Assembly: GCF_001580915.1 (NCBI RefSeq)
Contig: NZ_LHZQ01000217.1
Span: 20,940 to 84,939 of the forward strand
Direction of reading: 5' to 3'
DNA length: 64,000 nt
Origin: Acetobacter tropicalis
GTDB taxonomy: Bacteria > Pseudomonadota > Alphaproteobacteria > Acetobacterales > Acetobacteraceae
Shown here piece after piece: positions 48,056 to 58,921 of the stretch. The notes beneath the pieces were generated by a model. It made no database searches. It saw only the letters and a program-made list of their open reading frames with translations, and was not told the DNA's origin. The position numbers and the translations under genes were made by a program. Each line of letters opens with the position of its first letter. The first letter of the stretch is position 1.

Positions 48056-48835
48056 ATGTCTCTTTCAGGTAAAACCGCCATTGTGACAGGTGCCGCGCAG
48101 GGTATCGGACGCGGCATTGCCCTGCGCCTTGCCAAGGATGGCGCGGATATTGTTATGACCGACCTCAAAAAAGACAAGCTGGCCACCGTAGCCGCAGAAA
48201 TTGAGGCATTGGGCCGCAAGGCGCTACCTCTGACTGCGGATGTCAGTGACCGCGCACAGGTTTTCTCCGTGCTGGAACAGGCCTCTCAGGCTATGGGGCA
48301 CGTGGATATCATGGTGAACAATGCCGGTATTGCGCAGGTGCGCTCCCTGCTGGAGGTGACGCCGGAAGAAGTGGACACCATTTTCCGCATCAATGTGCAG
48401 GGCACGCTGTGGGGTATTCAGGCTGCCGCAAAAACCTTTAAAGCGCAGGGCACCCCCGGCAAAATTATCAATGCCTGCTCCATTGCGGGGCACGAAAGTT
48501 TTGCGTTTCTGGGCGTTTATTCCGCCACCAAATTTGCCGTACGTGCGCTGACACAGGCTGCCGCCAAGGAACTGGCGTCCTCCAGCATTACCGTGAATGC
48601 CTACTGCCCCGGTGTGGTGGGCACGGATATGTGGACGGAAATTGACCGCCGCATGGCAGAGGAAACAGGAGCCCCGGTGGGCGAGACCTACAAAAAATAC
48701 GTAGAAGGCATTGCACTGGGCCGTGTGGAAACGCCGGAAGACGTTGCCGCCTTTGTGGCTTACCTGGCCAGTGCGGATTCCAATTACATGACAGGCCAAT
48801 CCGTCATGATTGATGGCGGCCTAGTGTACCGCTGA
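48056..48835 (+). CDS. Short-chain dehydrogenase, acetoin/2,3-butanediol dehydrogenase-like
   Basis: About 259 residues from the ATG at 48056. NAD-binding TGAAQGIGRG, NNAG, the catalytic serine in INACSIAGHES and YSATK with catalytic Tyr and Lys. CPGVVGTDMWTEIDRRMAEETGAPVGETYKKYVEGIALGR is very close to meso-2,3-butanediol/acetoin reductases, which interconvert diacetyl, acetoin and butanediol. That activity would suit an acetic acid bacterium. Single gene with its own terminator. Confidence 0.88.
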   Translation: MSLSGKTAIVTGAAQGIGRGIALRLAKDGADIVMTDLKKDKLATVAAEIEALGRKALPLTADVSDRAQVFSVLEQASQAMGHVDIMVNNAGIAQVRSLLEVTPEEVDTIFRINVQGTLWGIQAAAKTFKAQGTPGKIINACSIAGHESFAFLGVYSATKFAVRALTQAAAKELASSSITVNAYCPGVVGTDMWTEIDRRMAEETGAPVGETYKKYVEGIALGRVETPEDVAAFVAYLASADSNYMTGQSVMIDGGLVYR

Positions 48836-48872
48836 CGCGACCACTCAAGCCGGAAAGCCACCTGCGCCCCAT

Positions 48873-48900
48873 AAAAAAGGCTCTCCGAAGAGAGCCTTTT
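48873..48900. terminator. Bidirectional terminator between SDR and sugar transporter genes
   Basis: GGCTCT and AGAGCC around CCGAAG, flanked by A and T runs; serves both converging genes. Confidence 0.88.
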
Positions 48901-48931
48901 CTACACATAACACGTCCTGAACCAGACTGCG

Positions 48932-50419
48932 TCAGGCTGCGGAAGACACACCCGCCTCTTCCTCTTCTTCCTCATCATAGGAGCGGATACGCGGGTCTTC
49001 ACCACGGCGGGGGGTGAATTCTCCACGCCGCAGGGCAGTCTCAATATCTTCCAGCGTGGCTCCGGCCGTTTCTGGCACAAAGAAATACACAAAGATCACA
49101 GATGCCAGATTGACCCCCGCATAGACCCACATGGTGCCCCCCAGTGTCACCAGATGCACCAGAGTCAGTGCTGTAGCAGTTACCAGAAGGTCAGCCCCCC
49201 ACAGCACGGCAGCATGCACACTGGTTGCCGCAGCCCGCATGGGGAGCGGGAACAGTTCGGCCCCCAGCAACCAGCCAACCACCTGAATGCCGCCTGCATT
49301 GAACATCATGAACAGCAGCATGAAGACAATGGTCACCCAGCTTCCAACGCTGCCTTTATCCGGATGGATGGCGAACATGATACCCAGCCCGATCAGGCTG
49401 ATAACAGAGCCCGGTCCCATGATCAGCACCAGACGGCGGCGCCCAATTTTATCCACAAACAGGCAGCCCAGCAGGGTCATGACCAGATAGACAATGGAAA
49501 TGCCAAGGCTGGCCAGCAGGGCGGCTGAATTGCCGAACCCGGCATCAGACAGAAAGGTTGGGGCGTAATAGATCATCATTTCCAACCCCCCTGCCTGTGT
49601 GAAGAAGGCAATACCCAACGCGGCAATCAGCGCAGGGCGGGCAAATGGTAGGAAAAGACCTTTCCAGCCCCGCTCATCTTCATCCATGCTGGCCGTGTTT
49701 TCATGAATTTCACGGATCTCACGCCGAATGGCCTTGCGGGAAGTCCGCACACGGCTCAACTGCTCAACTGCGGAAACAAGACCCTCATTTTCCGCCGTCC
49801 AGCGCGGGCTTTTGGGCAGAAAGAACATGCAGACAAATACAAAGGCCGCAGGCAGGGCCGCCACGGAGATCATGGGCCGCCATCCCCAGGCATCACGCAT
49901 GGCAAAACCCACAAGGTTAGCCAGAAAAATGCCAACCCCAATGGCAACGTTAAACAACGTCACCAGATTACCACGTTTGCTAGCAGGGGCCAGTTCCGAA
50001 ATATAGGTGGGCACCACCTGCGTAGCTCCCCCCACCGCCAGGCCCAGAAAAACGCGGGCAATAATCAGGCTGTTCATGTCTGGCGCATAGGAGCATGCAA
50101 GCGCCCCCACCACAAAAACCGCGGTCACCACCATAACGGTGGCCCGGCGGCCAAAACGCTCGGACAGATAGGAGATGCTCAGCGCACCCAGCACCGCACC
50201 CACAAGGATGGCAGATGTCACCATTTCTTCCTGACCAGAAGTCAAATGAAAGTCTTTGGTGATAAGAAGAAGAGCACCGGAAATAATACCAGTGTCATAA
50301 CCGTATAACCCACCGCATATGGCAGCAACAAAAGCCGCTATCCACAAGACACGATGGGCGTTTGGCGAAATCTCAACATTCGCAATTGCTTCTTGAGCAC
50401 GTTTCTTTTCTGCTTTCAT
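48932..50419 (-). CDS. Sugar porter family MFS transporter
   Basis: About 495 residues with twelve membrane helices, related to GalP/XylE/AraE sugar-proton symporters. Signature elements: GGLYGYDTGIISGALL in helix 1, SERFGRRATVMV after helix 2, ARVFLGLAVGGATQVVPTYISELAPASKRG, PKSPRW after helix 6, FVDKIGRRRLVL and the end motif VPETAGATLEDIE. The C-terminus has an acidic tail (DEEEEEE). The exact sugar cannot be assigned. It is convergent with the SDR gene and divergent from thiC. Confidence 0.92.
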   Translation of the reverse strand: MKAEKKRAQEAIANVEISPNAHRVLWIAAFVAAICGGLYGYDTGIISGALLLITKDFHLTSGQEEMVTSAILVGAVLGALSISYLSERFGRRATVMVVTAVFVVGALACSYAPDMNSLIIARVFLGLAVGGATQVVPTYISELAPASKRGNLVTLFNVAIGVGIFLANLVGFAMRDAWGWRPMISVAALPAAFVFVCMFFLPKSPRWTAENEGLVSAVEQLSRVRTSRKAIRREIREIHENTASMDEDERGWKGLFLPFARPALIAALGIAFFTQAGGLEMMIYYAPTFLSDAGFGNSAALLASLGISIVYLVMTLLGCLFVDKIGRRRLVLIMGPGSVISLIGLGIMFAIHPDKGSVGSWVTIVFMLLFMMFNAGGIQVVGWLLGAELFPLPMRAAATSVHAAVLWGADLLVTATALTLVHLVTLGGTMWVYAGVNLASVIFVYFFVPETAGATLEDIETALRRGEFTPRRGEDPRIRSYDEEEEEEAGVSSAA

Positions 50420-50607
50420 GGCACCATAATGCCACAATGTGGCAACGGTTGCATAGAAATTACATTTTTTTATTAAATATGTTACAGTGGCGTGTTTGAA
50501 TCTCTTCTACTCCCTGTTCCGCACACACGGAGAATTATGAGGGCAGCGTGCCCCGTAGTCCCGAATTTCCTTGACAGGAAAACGCGAAAAGCTATCTCAT
50601 TCCTCAT

Positions 50608-52690
<2,083 letters not shown>

Positions 52691-52700
52691 CCAACTCTTT

Positions 52701-52722
52701 CTCACCCGCTCCGCCGGGTGAG
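52701..52722 (+). terminator. Hairpin downstream of thiC
   Basis: CTCACCCG and CGGGTGAG pair around a six-base loop ten bases past the thiC stop. The following T tract is weak (GAGTTTCT), so termination strength is uncertain. Confidence 0.65.
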
Positions 52723-52742
52723 GAGTTTCTGCGCTTCAGTGC

Positions 52743-52775
52743 GATATGATAAAGTTTTCAATGCTCTATCATATC
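52743..52775. terminator. A/T-rich inverted repeat between thiC and the TIR gene
   Basis: GATATGATA at 52743-52751 and TATCATATC at 52767-52775 are perfect inverted repeats with a 15-base loop. It sits between converging genes, so it may be a weak bidirectional terminator, or it could mark the edge of the TIR/SLOG locus. Confidence 0.5.
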
Positions 52776-52796
52776 GTCCGAGGCATAGTGGTTAGA

Positions 52797-54701
52797 TCAA
52801 CGAATATCGCGTAGCCTCTTCATCATCTGTCCACTCTGGAATGATGCACTAATGGGCGCAACCAGTTGCGCGATTTCTTCCGAACTCGGCGGTCGCATAT
52901 TTGGAATCAGCAATTCCAGAGCCTGCTCATAAAAACCGTCTGTCTGCTGCAGAAGGGCCTGCACATCGACAGCGGACATCTGGTTCGGCAAAAAAGCACG
53001 TAGATCCCTTAGGATTTCAAATCGCTGCCCTTGTGACGTATTACCCAATAGCGCCAACAAAGATGCCTGAGATTGTGGCTTCCCCAGATTGGGCCGTATG
53101 GTGGAAACTGCATTTTCCCAGAACCCTTCCATACCTTCCAGAACAGGCACCATCTCCGTGCCTTGCAGTCCCTTTTTCATATGGGAAGCAACAGCTTTCA
53201 AGGCGTTAATTCTATTTCCCTGCTCCGTGCCGTCAAGCAGACTGGCCATATCCGTGGGGGATACATCACGCTCCAGCCGCCGGGCCATAAACTCGATTGC
53301 GGAGCTTCTAAAACCCTCCATGCCATCAAGAAGTTTATTAACATCTGTTACGGTCATTGTTTCAGGCATTGCTACAGACAGAGCCTTCAACCCCTGAAAA
53401 CGGTTTCCCTGCTGGGTTTCTCCAAGCAGACGCGCAAGATCCGCCGGAGCTACAGGTTTTGCGAGCTTGGACGATATCTTCTCAAGACCCTGGGTCCAGA
53501 AGCCTTCAGTACCACGCAGAATCCGCAAAGCCTGTTCTGTAGTCAGCGGTGTCTGGATATGGTCATTCAGCTTGCTGATAGCCTGATAACGATTTCCCTG
53601 TTCCAGCCCTCCCAACAAAGCGATCACCTCATCTCCACCAATGGAATCGGGTAGATACTGATCCAGCACCTCAATGCTGTTTTCTCGGAAATTATCAGTG
53701 GATTGCAGAAAAGACAAAGCAACTGTTACCGGTATAGGGGCCTGCACGGACGGCACCAGCATGCGGATAATCTGTGAGCGACTTCCTTCACGCGTGCCAT
53801 GCAAAAGCTGCGTGACCTGATCATAAGAAAGCTTGCCGTCACTATCCGTCAGCCCCCGTTCAATAGCAGAAGCTCGCATATTCGGATCAATACTCGCCAA
53901 CTGCTTCACCAACGGTGCAAGATCTGCGTTATCTTTCTGGCTCACGGAAGAAGGCATTTCAACTGGCTGTGCAGGCGCGGGAAGTGGCGTAGGTGCCGCA
54001 GCCTGAACGGGCGGTGAGGGTACCTCTTCTCTCTTCACAGTAGGAATCTGTGGAGCTGGCGTGGCTTTTTCAGAGCCAGAAATAGACTTCGTTTCTTCCT
54101 GATGCGAGGAGAGAGACGCTATTTTAGGGGCATCAGACACCACCGGCATAGCAGAAGATGACATTGCAGCAGGTGCGCCGGGCGGTTTATGCAAAAAGAC
54201 CGAAGCGCCAATCCCTGCGGCAATAACAACAGCGGCCCCGCCTCCCAGAAGGAGAGTCCGCGTATTCCGTTTAGAAGGAGAACCTTCTGCCTCTACTACC
54301 GGCAGGCCTGCCTGTCGGCGTAACGCATCACACAGCCGATCCAGGGCATCCCCATAATTACGGAACAGATCAATAAACTGGGCATTGGTCATCTGGTACT
54401 CAAATGCCCCAGTCGGTAAAATATCTTCAATACGTGCCGGGATAACGGGTTTATTCCGTAAACTGGCAAGAGCCAGCTCCTTGGCTATTTCCTTTGAACG
54501 ATTGGCGTTTCCGCTAAACAGAAGGAGCATAGCCACAGAACGCTCCATCGCATTGACAATAGCACTTTGGTAATCTTCTCCCGGTAAAATATCCCGGCAG
54601 CTCATCCAACATTTCAAACCACGTTTTTCAATGTCATTTACAAGCTTTTTTGCAAAATCTTCATCTTTTGAAGAATAGCTGAGAAAAACAAGACCATTCA
54701 T
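52797..54701 (-). CDS. TIR domain protein with membrane anchor and five 63-residue solenoid repeats
   Basis: 634 residues from the ATG at 54701; 50 more codons are open upstream but overlap the SLOG gene. TIR domain at about 2-130 (VFLSYSSKDEDFAKKLVNDIEKRGLKCWMS, then FSGNANRSKEIAKELALAS, with Glu71 or Glu75 as candidate catalytic Glu). One membrane helix follows at 149-170, after a basic SPSKRNTRT, so TIR should be cytoplasmic. A Pro/Ala/Ser linker leads to five tandem 63-residue units at about 305-619, each with a QGNRxxALK half and an EGFWxxAxE half. TIR domains of this kind cleave NAD or make signalling nucleotides. It is 47 bases downstream of the SLOG gene. Function is inferred. Confidence 0.85.
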   Translation of the reverse strand: MNGLVFLSYSSKDEDFAKKLVNDIEKRGLKCWMSCRDILPGEDYQSAIVNAMERSVAMLLLFSGNANRSKEIAKELALASLRNKPVIPARIEDILPTGAFEYQMTNAQFIDLFRNYGDALDRLCDALRRQAGLPVVEAEGSPSKRNTRTLLLGGGAAVVIAAGIGASVFLHKPPGAPAAMSSSAMPVVSDAPKIASLSSHQEETKSISGSEKATPAPQIPTVKREEVPSPPVQAAAPTPLPAPAQPVEMPSSVSQKDNADLAPLVKQLASIDPNMRASAIERGLTDSDGKLSYDQVTQLLHGTREGSRSQIIRMLVPSVQAPIPVTVALSFLQSTDNFRENSIEVLDQYLPDSIGGDEVIALLGGLEQGNRYQAISKLNDHIQTPLTTEQALRILRGTEGFWTQGLEKISSKLAKPVAPADLARLLGETQQGNRFQGLKALSVAMPETMTVTDVNKLLDGMEGFRSSAIEFMARRLERDVSPTDMASLLDGTEQGNRINALKAVASHMKKGLQGTEMVPVLEGMEGFWENAVSTIRPNLGKPQSQASLLALLGNTSQGQRFEILRDLRAFLPNQMSAVDVQALLQQTDGFYEQALELLIPNMRPPSSEEIAQLVAPISASFQSGQMMKRLRDIR

Positions 54702-54748
54702 AATTTTCTGCCTATCTATCATCTGTAATGATACGTTCAAAAGGGAGT

Positions 54749-56677
54749 TCAGCCCATCTTGGCCGTGATGGGACGGCTGCGATGCGCCTGAACCCACGTT
54801 GCATTCTCTGCCAGAGATTCTTTTCCCAGTGTGATCATGAGTGCCTTCCACTCATCATCCAAAACCTTTCGGTCCTCTTCATGGGCCTGCGCCAGCGCGT
54901 GCCTGATTCCGCGCGCCTGATGCTCCGCGTGCTCAAATACGCCTGCCGCCTGATCATAAGCGTGAATATGTTCCTCCAGCAGACGCATTTCCTGAAAGGT
55001 CAGAAAAAAAACGAGGATAGCAGGCAGAACACCAATCAATACGGAAGGAAGTTCACGCAGGGATTCCGGCACGCTTTCCGGCAATGCCCCACCACATAAA
55101 AGCTGAGCAAGCGCCAGCGCAGCGATACAGATACACAGTACCCCTATGGTCGTGTGAATCATCATCTTCAGACGACTGGCCATTTTCTCATACGATTTGA
55201 GACGATTCTGGAAATAGTTCCTCTGGCCATCCATCCATATGTGCGTAATGGCCTTGCGTGGTGTTTGTTTGTGCATCAATGCAGCAGCCATCGCCCATAG
55301 GGACGGCCCTCGCAAGGCCAGACGAATCCAACCCAGTTCGCCTTCATGCTGCCGTAGATAATTATCTGATACAGAGAGAGGAAGCTGTGAAGCAGACCAG
55401 TAAAACTGCACACGCAAAGCTTCGGCAAGAGCACGATGATCCTGATAAAGCTCCTGCCATTTTCCAGGTTTTACGCGAATATTGTAATACAGAAACGCCA
55501 AGCCAAGCACAGCAGCATAAGCAAGCAGCAGGCCTACGGGTTTTCCGTATTCACAATAGGTTTCAAAAAGTGAAACACCTGTCGGAATAGCAAGTGCGAA
55601 CCAGAACAATGCGCCCAATTGCCTCCTGCCTTCCGTACGGGCGCGCGGCCGCATGCCTGGCACCCAGTCCCCCAACAGCTTTTGCTGTGAAATAAAAGAC
55701 AGCGTATCTGCTTGACCAAAGAGTGTCCTTACTCGCTCAAGGTCAGGTTGGGTTTCCTCTTCAAGCCCAAGATAAACCCCACTGGTCATGCATAATCTGG
55801 CGTGCGTCTGGCCGGTGTGCTGCAAGGCATTGCTGGCCAGCACAACCGCATCAAAATCCTTGGGGGCCAGAAGCTTTAAAGTCTTTTCCCACTCGGCGGG
55901 TGTTAGTCCGGACGGAAGGGATTGCCAGCAATACCTCACATCATGTTTTTTGTATTTACGGGTCAGATCGTCCGCGGGCATATCACTCCACCACCGTGCC
56001 ATTCCCGCTGTTTCGGGCTCCGGGTTGGAATCTGTCGCCCGGGGCGTATGCAGGTGGAGAACCGGACCGCAGCGCGCCAGTTCCAGACGTGGAAGACGCT
56101 CCGCGAACAGACGGCTACCTGTTACACTGGCAGCAGCAACTTCAACATATTCACCATGCGTCCGGATAGCTACGGTATGAGCGGTTCCACCACGCCCTGC
56201 TCGCCGAGGGCGGCCGGGTCGTTGCTCAGCAGAATCATTATCCTCTCCATTCCATAGCGCCAGCAGGATATGGCTTTGCCGACTCAGGAGAATGGCAAGT
56301 TGCTCATATTGCAGAACATCTTCTGCCGCCGGATCACCATTAGCGGCCTGAACGGGCGGTAGAGTAAACCGCAACCTCACGTTATCACCGGCATATAAAC
56401 GGTCAAAACGCTCACGAGCCTCAGGTACCATGGTAAAACGGTAAGCCTCTATGGGCATAGGCAGAATACAAACCACCGGAATACCAAGCTGGGCAGCAAT
56501 ATCTGCCACTTCCTGATCCGCGCCTTCAGCGAGTGCAGTCATCACTTGTAAATGAGTGGGATAAAGTGCCTGCAGGGCTCTCAGCACGCAAGAAATATGC
56601 TCCCGCAACGGTGCAAGCGCCTGAGGATGAATGTTCCGATGGCCTGAAACACCAACAAGAATAGGGAGAGCAGGCAT
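54749..56677 (-). CDS. SLOG-domain protein with four C-terminal membrane helices (SLATT-like)
   Basis: 642 residues from the ATG at 56677. N-terminal SLOG/LOG-type nucleotide-binding domain (about 5-175): ILVGVSGHRNIHPQAL, MTALAEGADQEVADIAAQLGIPVVCILPMP and YEQLAILLSRQSHILLALWNGE with a following GGTAHTV. A middle domain without a clear match follows. Two pairs of helices lie at about 354-372/381-399 and 508-528/544-561, with YQDHRALAEALRVQFYW between them, typical of the membrane effectors that accompany SLOG sensors. SLOG domains in Thoeris-type defence bind NAD-derived messengers. The TIR gene follows on the same strand, so sensor/effector and messenger enzyme may be paired. The locus looks more A/T-rich than its flanks. 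Confidence 0.8.
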   Translation of the reverse strand: MPALPILVGVSGHRNIHPQALAPLREHISCVLRALQALYPTHLQVMTALAEGADQEVADIAAQLGIPVVCILPMPIEAYRFTMVPEARERFDRLYAGDNVRLRFTLPPVQAANGDPAAEDVLQYEQLAILLSRQSHILLALWNGEDNDSAEQRPGRPRRAGRGGTAHTVAIRTHGEYVEVAAASVTGSRLFAERLPRLELARCGPVLHLHTPRATDSNPEPETAGMARWWSDMPADDLTRKYKKHDVRYCWQSLPSGLTPAEWEKTLKLLAPKDFDAVVLASNALQHTGQTHARLCMTSGVYLGLEEETQPDLERVRTLFGQADTLSFISQQKLLGDWVPGMRPRARTEGRRQLGALFWFALAIPTGVSLFETYCEYGKPVGLLLAYAAVLGLAFLYYNIRVKPGKWQELYQDHRALAEALRVQFYWSASQLPLSVSDNYLRQHEGELGWIRLALRGPSLWAMAAALMHKQTPRKAITHIWMDGQRNYFQNRLKSYEKMASRLKMMIHTTIGVLCICIAALALAQLLCGGALPESVPESLRELPSVLIGVLPAILVFFLTFQEMRLLEEHIHAYDQAAGVFEHAEHQARGIRHALAQAHEEDRKVLDDEWKALMITLGKESLAENATWVQAHRSRPITAKMG

Positions 56678-57051
56678 GTGTTCTATTCTTTCCTTAAATA
56701 TATCCGAACATGCAAATGACACGCGCCGTAATAGAGAATAATGCGCTTTGCATCCTTATCAAAACACAGCATCGGATGTTAGTGGTTCTCGCGCTTTTTC
56801 GAGGAACATCCGGCCTGTACAGACAAAGGCTGCCCCAGAACAGAAACAAAACCTGCACATAAAAGCTAAGAAAAATGAAATTTTTGTCTGAAAATAACGG
56901 AATGGACGACACAAACTATTCTGATTACTGTTGCCCTACCCCCACAGGTGACTGCAGCTGTAACGAAACAAGGCCCAGCGAGACATCCGTATAGAAGCTT
57001 CGAGCGCATTTGCGCTTGCTTAAATTAATTACTTTTTGGGGAATCGCATCG
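56678..57051. other. A/T-rich region between the SLOG gene and tRNA-Ser
   Basis: About 375 bases, visibly richer in A and T than the rest of the window. It should contain the promoter of the SLOG/TIR unit. GATGTT at about 56776 and the mirrored AACATC at about 56814 form an inverted repeat, and CGAGCGCATTTGCGCTTG at 57001 is a small hairpin next to the tRNA. No integrase gene or clear attachment repeat is found. Confidence 0.4.
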
Positions 57052-57142
57052 TGGCGGAGAGAGAGGGATTCGAACCCTCGGTACGCTATTAACGTACACA
57101 CGCTTTCCAAGCGTGCGCCTTAAGCCGCTCGGCCATCTCTCC
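57052..57142 (-). tRNA. tRNA-Ser (GGA anticodon)
   Basis: 91 bases including an encoded CCA end (57052-57054). Acceptor stem GGAGAGA/TCTCTCC, D-arm with GCCGAGCGGCTTAAGGC, anticodon loop CTTGGAAA giving anticodon GGA, a long variable arm (GTACGTTAATAGCGTAC) typical of class II serine tRNAs, and T-loop GGGTTCGAATCCC. Confidence 0.97.
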
Positions 57143-57207
57143 GGCGCGGGTGTGGTAATAGCAAGATCAGCGAAACTGGCAAGAGGAAATTCTCCCCCTC
57201 ACACGTT

Positions 57208-57870
57208 TTAAACGGAAAAATGTGGTTTCCGGGCGTTCCGGATGAAGCGTTTTATGGCCTCGGGGCTTTTAACGCCCGGTGCGCTTTCCACACCGGAAGA
57301 AACATCCACGGCTGGCGCACCCGTGAGAGTCACGGCCTCTTCCACGTTTTCCGGGTTCAGCCCTCCCGCCAGCATCCACGGAAAAGGCGGATGCCAGCCG
57401 TGCAGCATGGACCAGTCCAGCTTCTGGGCGTTGCCACCCGGCCGGGTAGCCTGTGCGGGCGGTTTTGGCTCAATCAACAGCCGGTCAACCAGGCAGCCTG
57501 TCGGGAGTTCCGCGCGGCTGGACACAGGTTGGGAAAGCCAGACCGGTACGCCAAACCGTTGGCTGAGAGCCAACGCCCGCTCCGGTGAGGCATAAAGTTG
57601 TAGGACATCCAGCTTCACACCATCCAGCACACGGGCCAGCGCGTCATCGTCTGGATGCACAAACAGCCCCACCCTTTTGGGGCCACCTGCATGCCGACCG
57701 GAAAGGCGGTCCGCCTGCTGGGGCGTGATATTGCGGGGGGAGCGCTCAAAGAAGACAAAGCCGATCCAGTCGGCTCCGTGCTCTACGCAGGCATCAAAAC
57801 CCGCTTCCTCTGTCAGACCACAGATTTTCACGCCCCGATGCGGCATCGTGTCTCCCGGCGGTTGCGCCAT
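57208..57870 (-). CDS. trpF: Phosphoribosylanthranilate isomerase
   Basis: 220-residue TIM-barrel enzyme of tryptophan synthesis. The catalytic cysteine is in GVKICGLT near the N-terminus; GADWIGFVFFERSPRNITP, VGLFV, LDVLQLYASPE and the C-terminal phosphate site (MLAGGLNPENVEEAV, VDVSSGVESAPGVKSPEAIKRFI) are complete, with the catalytic Asp in VDVSSG. The ATG overlaps the pyrF stop (TAATG). It lies apart from trpB/trpA, as the window ends this unit here. Confidence 0.95.
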   Translation of the reverse strand: MAQPPGDTMPHRGVKICGLTEEAGFDACVEHGADWIGFVFFERSPRNITPQQADRLSGRHAGGPKRVGLFVHPDDDALARVLDGVKLDVLQLYASPERALALSQRFGVPVWLSQPVSSRAELPTGCLVDRLLIEPKPPAQATRPGGNAQKLDWSMLHGWHPPFPWMLAGGLNPENVEEAVTLTGAPAVDVSSGVESAPGVKSPEAIKRFIRNARKPHFSV

Positions 57871-58574
57871 TACCCAGCCAGTTCTGCCGCGATTGCCGCC
57901 GCCGCTGCGGCCGGGTCAGCCGCCTGCGTGATGGGACGCCCGACCACAATCCAGTCGGCCCCGGCCTGACGCGCTTCACCGGGCGTCATGACGCGTTTCT
58001 GGTCCCCTGCCTGACTCCCCGCTGGGCGGATACCCGGCGTTACCAGCAAAGGAGCATCTCCCAACGCATCACGGAGGGGTGCAATCTCATGGGCTGAGCA
58101 GACAAGCCCGTCTATACCGGCCTGCATGGCCAGTTTACCAAGGCGCAGAACCTGCGCCCGTGCGCCATCGGCCACACCCGTTTCTGCCAGAGCGTGGTCA
58201 TCAAGGCTGGTCAGCACTGTTACGGCCAGAAGGGCTGGCCGGGCATCTGCCGGGAATGCTTCATCACACGCCTGACGCGCAGCTTCCATCATGGCCCTGC
58301 CGCCTGACGCATGCAGGGTCAGCATTCTGGGCCGCAGGTAAGACAGTGCCCGAACAGCGGCACCCACCGTATTGGGGATGTCATGCAGCTTCAGGTCCAG
58401 GAACAAGGGCGTGCTGCCTGCAACATCCGCGACAGCCTGAAAGCCCGCCGCATAGGCAAACTCCAGCCCCAGTTTAACAGCCCCGGCAGAAGGACCCACC
58501 GCCTGCGCCCATGCTTTGGCTGTGGCGGGGTCCTGTGTGTCCAATGCGGCAATAAGCCCGGTTTGACGTGCCAT
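57870..58574 (-). CDS. pyrF: Orotidine 5'-phosphate decarboxylase
   Basis: 234-residue TIM barrel, last step of UMP synthesis. The catalytic Lys-Asp tetrad is in FLDLKLHDIPNTV. Also seen are IAALDTQDPATAKAWAQ at the start and VTPGIRP with DWIVVGRPIT for phosphate binding. The start overlaps the LapA gene stop by one base and the end overlaps trpF, so lapA-pyrF-trpF are translated as a unit. Confidence 0.95.
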   Translation of the reverse strand: MARQTGLIAALDTQDPATAKAWAQAVGPSAGAVKLGLEFAYAAGFQAVADVAGSTPLFLDLKLHDIPNTVGAAVRALSYLRPRMLTLHASGGRAMMEAARQACDEAFPADARPALLAVTVLTSLDDHALAETGVADGARAQVLRLGKLAMQAGIDGLVCSAHEIAPLRDALGDAPLLVTPGIRPAGSQAGDQKRVMTPGEARQAGADWIVVGRPITQAADPAAAAAAIAAELAG

Positions 58575-58921
58575 TAAATGGAATCTTCAGAAGGAGGAGG
58601 AATAATGGCGGCAGTCGGGACGCCCTGCGGATGCTCCACCACGTGGGTTGCGGCAGAAGCCGCCTGCACCTGGGCAAGCTGGGCTTCAAGCTCACGCACC
58701 CGTTGTTCAGCCTTGCGCGCCCGGCGGCGCTGCACAAGTTCAGCCGCCCAGAGGCAGAAAGCCCCCATGATAAAGGCGACGGCAGCGACAATCAGCGCCA
58801 GAACACCTGCAGAACATTTCCAGCTATATGTGAGCAACCACATATCCAGCGGGTCCTGATTACTGGCGCTGAAGACAACAAGCGCCAGCAAAAACGGGAT
58901 AACAACAGTCAGTCTGATCAT
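58574..58921 (-). CDS. LapA/DUF1049-domain inner-membrane protein
   Basis: 115 residues with two membrane helices (about 3-20 and 40-62) and a cytoplasmic coiled-coil-like tail (QRRRARKAEQRVRELEAQLAQVQAA). LVVFSASNQDPLDMWLLTYSWKCSAGVLALIVAAVAFIMGAFC matches the LapA domain, whose E. coli member works with LapB in lipopolysaccharide control. The location before pyrF is common in alphaproteobacteria. No LapB-like TPR gene is nearby. Confidence 0.85.
   Translation of the reverse strand: MIRLTVVIPFLLALVVFSASNQDPLDMWLLTYSWKCSAGVLALIVAAVAFIMGAFCLWAAELVQRRRARKAEQRVRELEAQLAQVQAASAATHVVEHPQGVPTAAIIPPPSEDSI

Noticed and set aside
52797..56677. Classical Thoeris (ThsA SIR2-SLOG plus ThsB TIR)
   Set aside because: No SIR2/NADase domain in the SLOG protein; it carries membrane helices instead, and the TIR protein is much larger than ThsB. 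Called Thoeris-like at most.
56678..57142. Integrative element with integrase at tRNA-Ser
   Set aside because: No integrase gene and no duplicated tRNA end found in the window.
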